Positions 62,720 to 64,000 of a stretch of 64,000 bases of DNA are shown here, one piece after another. The DNA lies in NCBI RefSeq assembly GCF_030733265.1, contig NZ_JASHJI010000026.1, forward strand, positions 1-64,000. Direction: 5' to 3'. The notes beneath the pieces were generated by a model that was not told the origin of the DNA, ran no database searches, and saw only the letters and a list, made by a program, of their open reading frames with translations. Both the position numbers and the translations under genes were made by a program. The stretch is from Roseibium sp. MMSF_3412 (lineage in GTDB: Bacteria > Pseudomonadota > Alphaproteobacteria > Rhizobiales > Stappiaceae). Numbering within the stretch: the first letter of the stretch is position 1; every line of letters starts with the position of its first letter.

Positions 62720-63217
62720 TCAGTTGGTTTGGTCAACGTTTGGCGTGGCCTTGGCGTCGTTGTCTTCCAGAATGTGGACGGCCTTGCGCAGGGCGGACAT
62801 GTGAGCGCGCACCGCTTCAGCCCCTTCAGGGCCGAGCATGCCTGTCAGTTCCTCCTGCGCGCGCTGCCAGGCCTGGTGAATTTCAATGACCTTCTCTTCG
62901 CCTGCCGGGGTCAGTACGGGCAAAACGGTTCGCCCTGCGGTTTCGCGCCGGCGGATCAGTCCGGCGGCTTCCAGCGGGCGCAGGTTGCGCGCGAGCGTCG
63001 AGCGGTCAATGCCGAGATAGCGGGCGATTGCGGAGGCGGACGGCGCGGTGCCATCGGCTATAACGGCGAGGAGCTGTGCCTGGGTCAGTTCCAGGCCGAG
63101 CCCGGCCATGGCGCGGTTGTAATGACGTGTCAGCAGATTCGCCGTGCGCCGGGCCGCGTGGCCGAAGCAGGTTCTGCCCATCTCGGCAAAGTCGATGGCT
63201 TTCAGGTCGGATGACAT
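62720..63217 (-). CDS. MarR-family transcriptional regulator
   Basis: A 165-residue winged-helix regulator: PSASAIARYLGIDRSTLARNLRPLEAAGLIRRR is the HTH plus wing. MarR proteins bind palindromes as dimers and respond to small phenolic or acyl-type ligands. A perfect palindrome lies two bases before the start, suggesting autoregulation; the thioesterase is the likely target. The ATG at 63217 is chosen over an upstream start at 63250, which would place the operator inside the gene. Confidence 0.93.
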   Translation of the reverse strand: MSSDLKAIDFAEMGRTCFGHAARRTANLLTRHYNRAMAGLGLELTQAQLLAVIADGTAPSASAIARYLGIDRSTLARNLRPLEAAGLIRRRETAGRTVLPVLTPAGEEKVIEIHQAWQRAQEELTGMLGPEGAEAVRAHMSALRKAVHILEDNDAKATPNVDQTN

Positions 63218-63218
63218 G

Positions 63219-63234
63219 TGTTGTAGGTACAACA
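63219..63234. promoter_or_regulatory. MarR operator candidate
   Basis: TGTTGTAGGTACAACA: a perfect 7-base inverted repeat around GG, directly upstream of the MarR start. The TTGTA-N2-TACAA form is typical of MarR-family sites. Confidence 0.7.
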
Positions 63235-63260
63235 AAATGAGAGGCGTCACAACTTGAAAG

Positions 63261-63296
63261 CGCGTGCGGCGGCCCCTGAAAGGGGGCGGGCACGCG
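63261..63296. other. Imperfect GC-rich hairpin
   Basis: CGCGTGC (63261-63267) pairs with GCACGCG (63290-63296), with an inner CCCCT/AGGGG stem around GAA. No T run follows on either strand. Its role is unclear; it lies in the 400-base gap between marR and the tRNA unit, where no gene is supported. Confidence 0.35.
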
Positions 63297-63512
63297 ATGC
63301 GGTGCGGAAAATTCCGTTTCGGGCGGCGCCGGTGAGTTGTCCACAGGCAGGGGCGATTCTCGGCTTAGCCTGAGGAAATGCATCGGCAAATGGTGACATT
63401 GGAGGGCCGGGCAGGCACTCTTGGAAACACGGTAACCGAAGTGAACGCCAGCGTTCGAAGCACCTGTTTCGAACGTCTTCCCGATTTTGTGCATTTCTTT
63501 GCAAAATCAGCG

Positions 63513-63541
63513 TTGACAGGGCAGGTCGTCATCTGCATAAC
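63513..63541 (+). promoter_or_regulatory. Sigma-70 promoter of the tRNA-Tyr/Gly/tuf unit
   Basis: TTGACA (63513-63518) and CATAAC (63536-63541) are 17 bases apart, about 85 bases before tRNA-Tyr. A GC-rich discriminator (ACGCGCC) follows, as in stringently controlled stable RNA promoters. Confidence 0.75.
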
Positions 63542-63624
63542 ACGCGCCACGGGATTGCTCGCCCCTTTCGGGCGGGTTCTCCGGTAAGCCATCCTGATCG
63601 CTTCGGCGTGAAGCAGGACGAGAT

Positions 63625-63709
63625 GGAGGAGTGCCCGAGTGGCTAAAGGGGACGGACTGTAAATCCGTTGGCTATGCCTACGTTGGTTCGAATCCAACCT
63701 CCTCCACCA
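63625..63709 (+). tRNA. tRNA-Tyr (GTA anticodon)
   Basis: An 85-base class II tRNA: GGAGGAG acceptor with CTCCTCC, anticodon loop CTGTAAA (GTA), long variable arm (GGCTATGCC), T-arm GGTTCGAATCC, and encoded CCA (63707-63709). Confidence 0.97.
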
Positions 63710-63731
63710 TCGTACCTGTTTCTCTCGTTGT

Positions 63732-63805
63732 GCGGGTGTAGCTCAATGGTAGAGCAGCAGCCTTCCAAGCTGACGACGAGGGTTCGATTCCCTTCACCCG
63801 CTCCA
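63732..63805 (+). tRNA. tRNA-Gly (TCC anticodon)
   Basis: A 74-base tRNA: GCGGGTG acceptor with CACCCGC, anticodon loop CTTCCAA (TCC), T-arm GGTTCGATTCC and encoded CCA. It is 22 bases after tRNA-Tyr and in the same unit, leading to tuf. Confidence 0.97.
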
Positions 63806-63974
63806 TCATGGGGCATACCGGAGTGTCCGGAACGGAAGGCTCTTTCGCCCGGAAATCCTGACATAAGTTCTACGGGAAGCAATTCGACGCTCGCGGATCT
63901 GTCCAAGGCGCCGGAGGGCGTCCCGCCTCGAGCCTGTATCGACCGAACCGAGTATTGGACAGAGAGCGACGCCG

Positions 63975-64000
63975 ATGGCGAAGGAAAAATTTGAGCGCAA
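63975..64000 (+). CDS. tuf: tuf, elongation factor Tu (5' fragment)
   Basis: The last 26 bases begin an ATG frame reading MAKEKFER, the usual N-terminus of bacterial EF-Tu, cut by the window edge. The tRNA genes just upstream in the same direction give the classical tRNA-tuf arrangement. Confidence 0.75.

Noticed and set aside
63484-63508. GATTTTG...CAAAATC inverted repeat with TGCA near the tRNA promoter
   Set aside because: The arms and spacing differ from O1-O3 and the core TGCAT-N4-ATGCA is missing; probably chance in a T/A-rich stretch.

Overview
The window looks like a GC-rich alphaproteobacterial chromosome segment, most like a marine Roseibium/Labrenzia/Stappia-type organism. This rests on gene families and gene order (hisI, folE, IscU/NifU-like, yidD and thrS close together; DUF2336, BTLCP and PAS_5 proteins; TAXI-TRAP and sugar-type ABC uptake). 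The genus is an inference. No rRNA, CRISPR array, prophage or intact transposase was seen.

Layout. 1-6 kb: a transglutaminase-like protease, a dodecin-like protein with a suspicious start, PilZ and PAS proteins, a rhomboid protease, a CBS protein and a small membrane protein. 6-12.4 kb: a complete minus-strand periplasmic nitrate reductase operon, napFDAGHBC, preceded by a tightly coupled small ORF. 12.6-21.3 kb: housekeeping genes (hisI, folE, an Fe-S scaffold, yidD, a radical SAM protein, thrS, an acyltransferase) and a divergent EamA transporter/Lrp-family pair with a palindromic operator candidate. 21.3-31.8 kb: two short MITE-like elements flanked by CTAG, an exported protein, nitroreductase and flavin-reductase genes, a lytic transglycosylase, DUF2336, Hpt, NAD kinase, a secreted trypsin-like protease and an orphan phnX. 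32-37.7 kb: the cyoABCD ubiquinol oxidase operon with a 21-codon leader ORF and an FNR-like box, then a zinc alcohol dehydrogenase and mscL.

37.9-57.6 kb is the accessory, catabolic part. A TAXI-TRAP uptake unit with a cupin and a secreted beta-trefoil-like protein is followed by a large cluster of 14 genes. The cluster comprises a sugar-type ABC importer (ATPase, binding protein, two permeases), four SnoaL/NTF2-like proteins, a HisD/HpsN-like dehydrogenase, an SDR, a LacI-family regulator, a bicupin, a MetE-like zinc methyltransferase-fold protein, an alpha/beta hydrolase and an RraA-family protein. Three near-identical palindromes (TTTTGCAT-N4-ATGCAAAA type) sit at its two control regions and are the likely operators of the internal LacI regulator. 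I do not recognise this pathway. It is the best candidate in the window for an undescribed system: regulated uptake and multi-step breakdown of an unknown, possibly polyol-, sugar-acid- or sulfonate-like compound.

57.8-64 kb: acnB with a strong terminator, tRNA-Thr, rlmB, a REP-like double-hairpin element, a PaaI-type thioesterase, a MarR regulator with a palindromic operator candidate, and a tRNA-Tyr/tRNA-Gly/tuf transcription unit that runs off the right edge.
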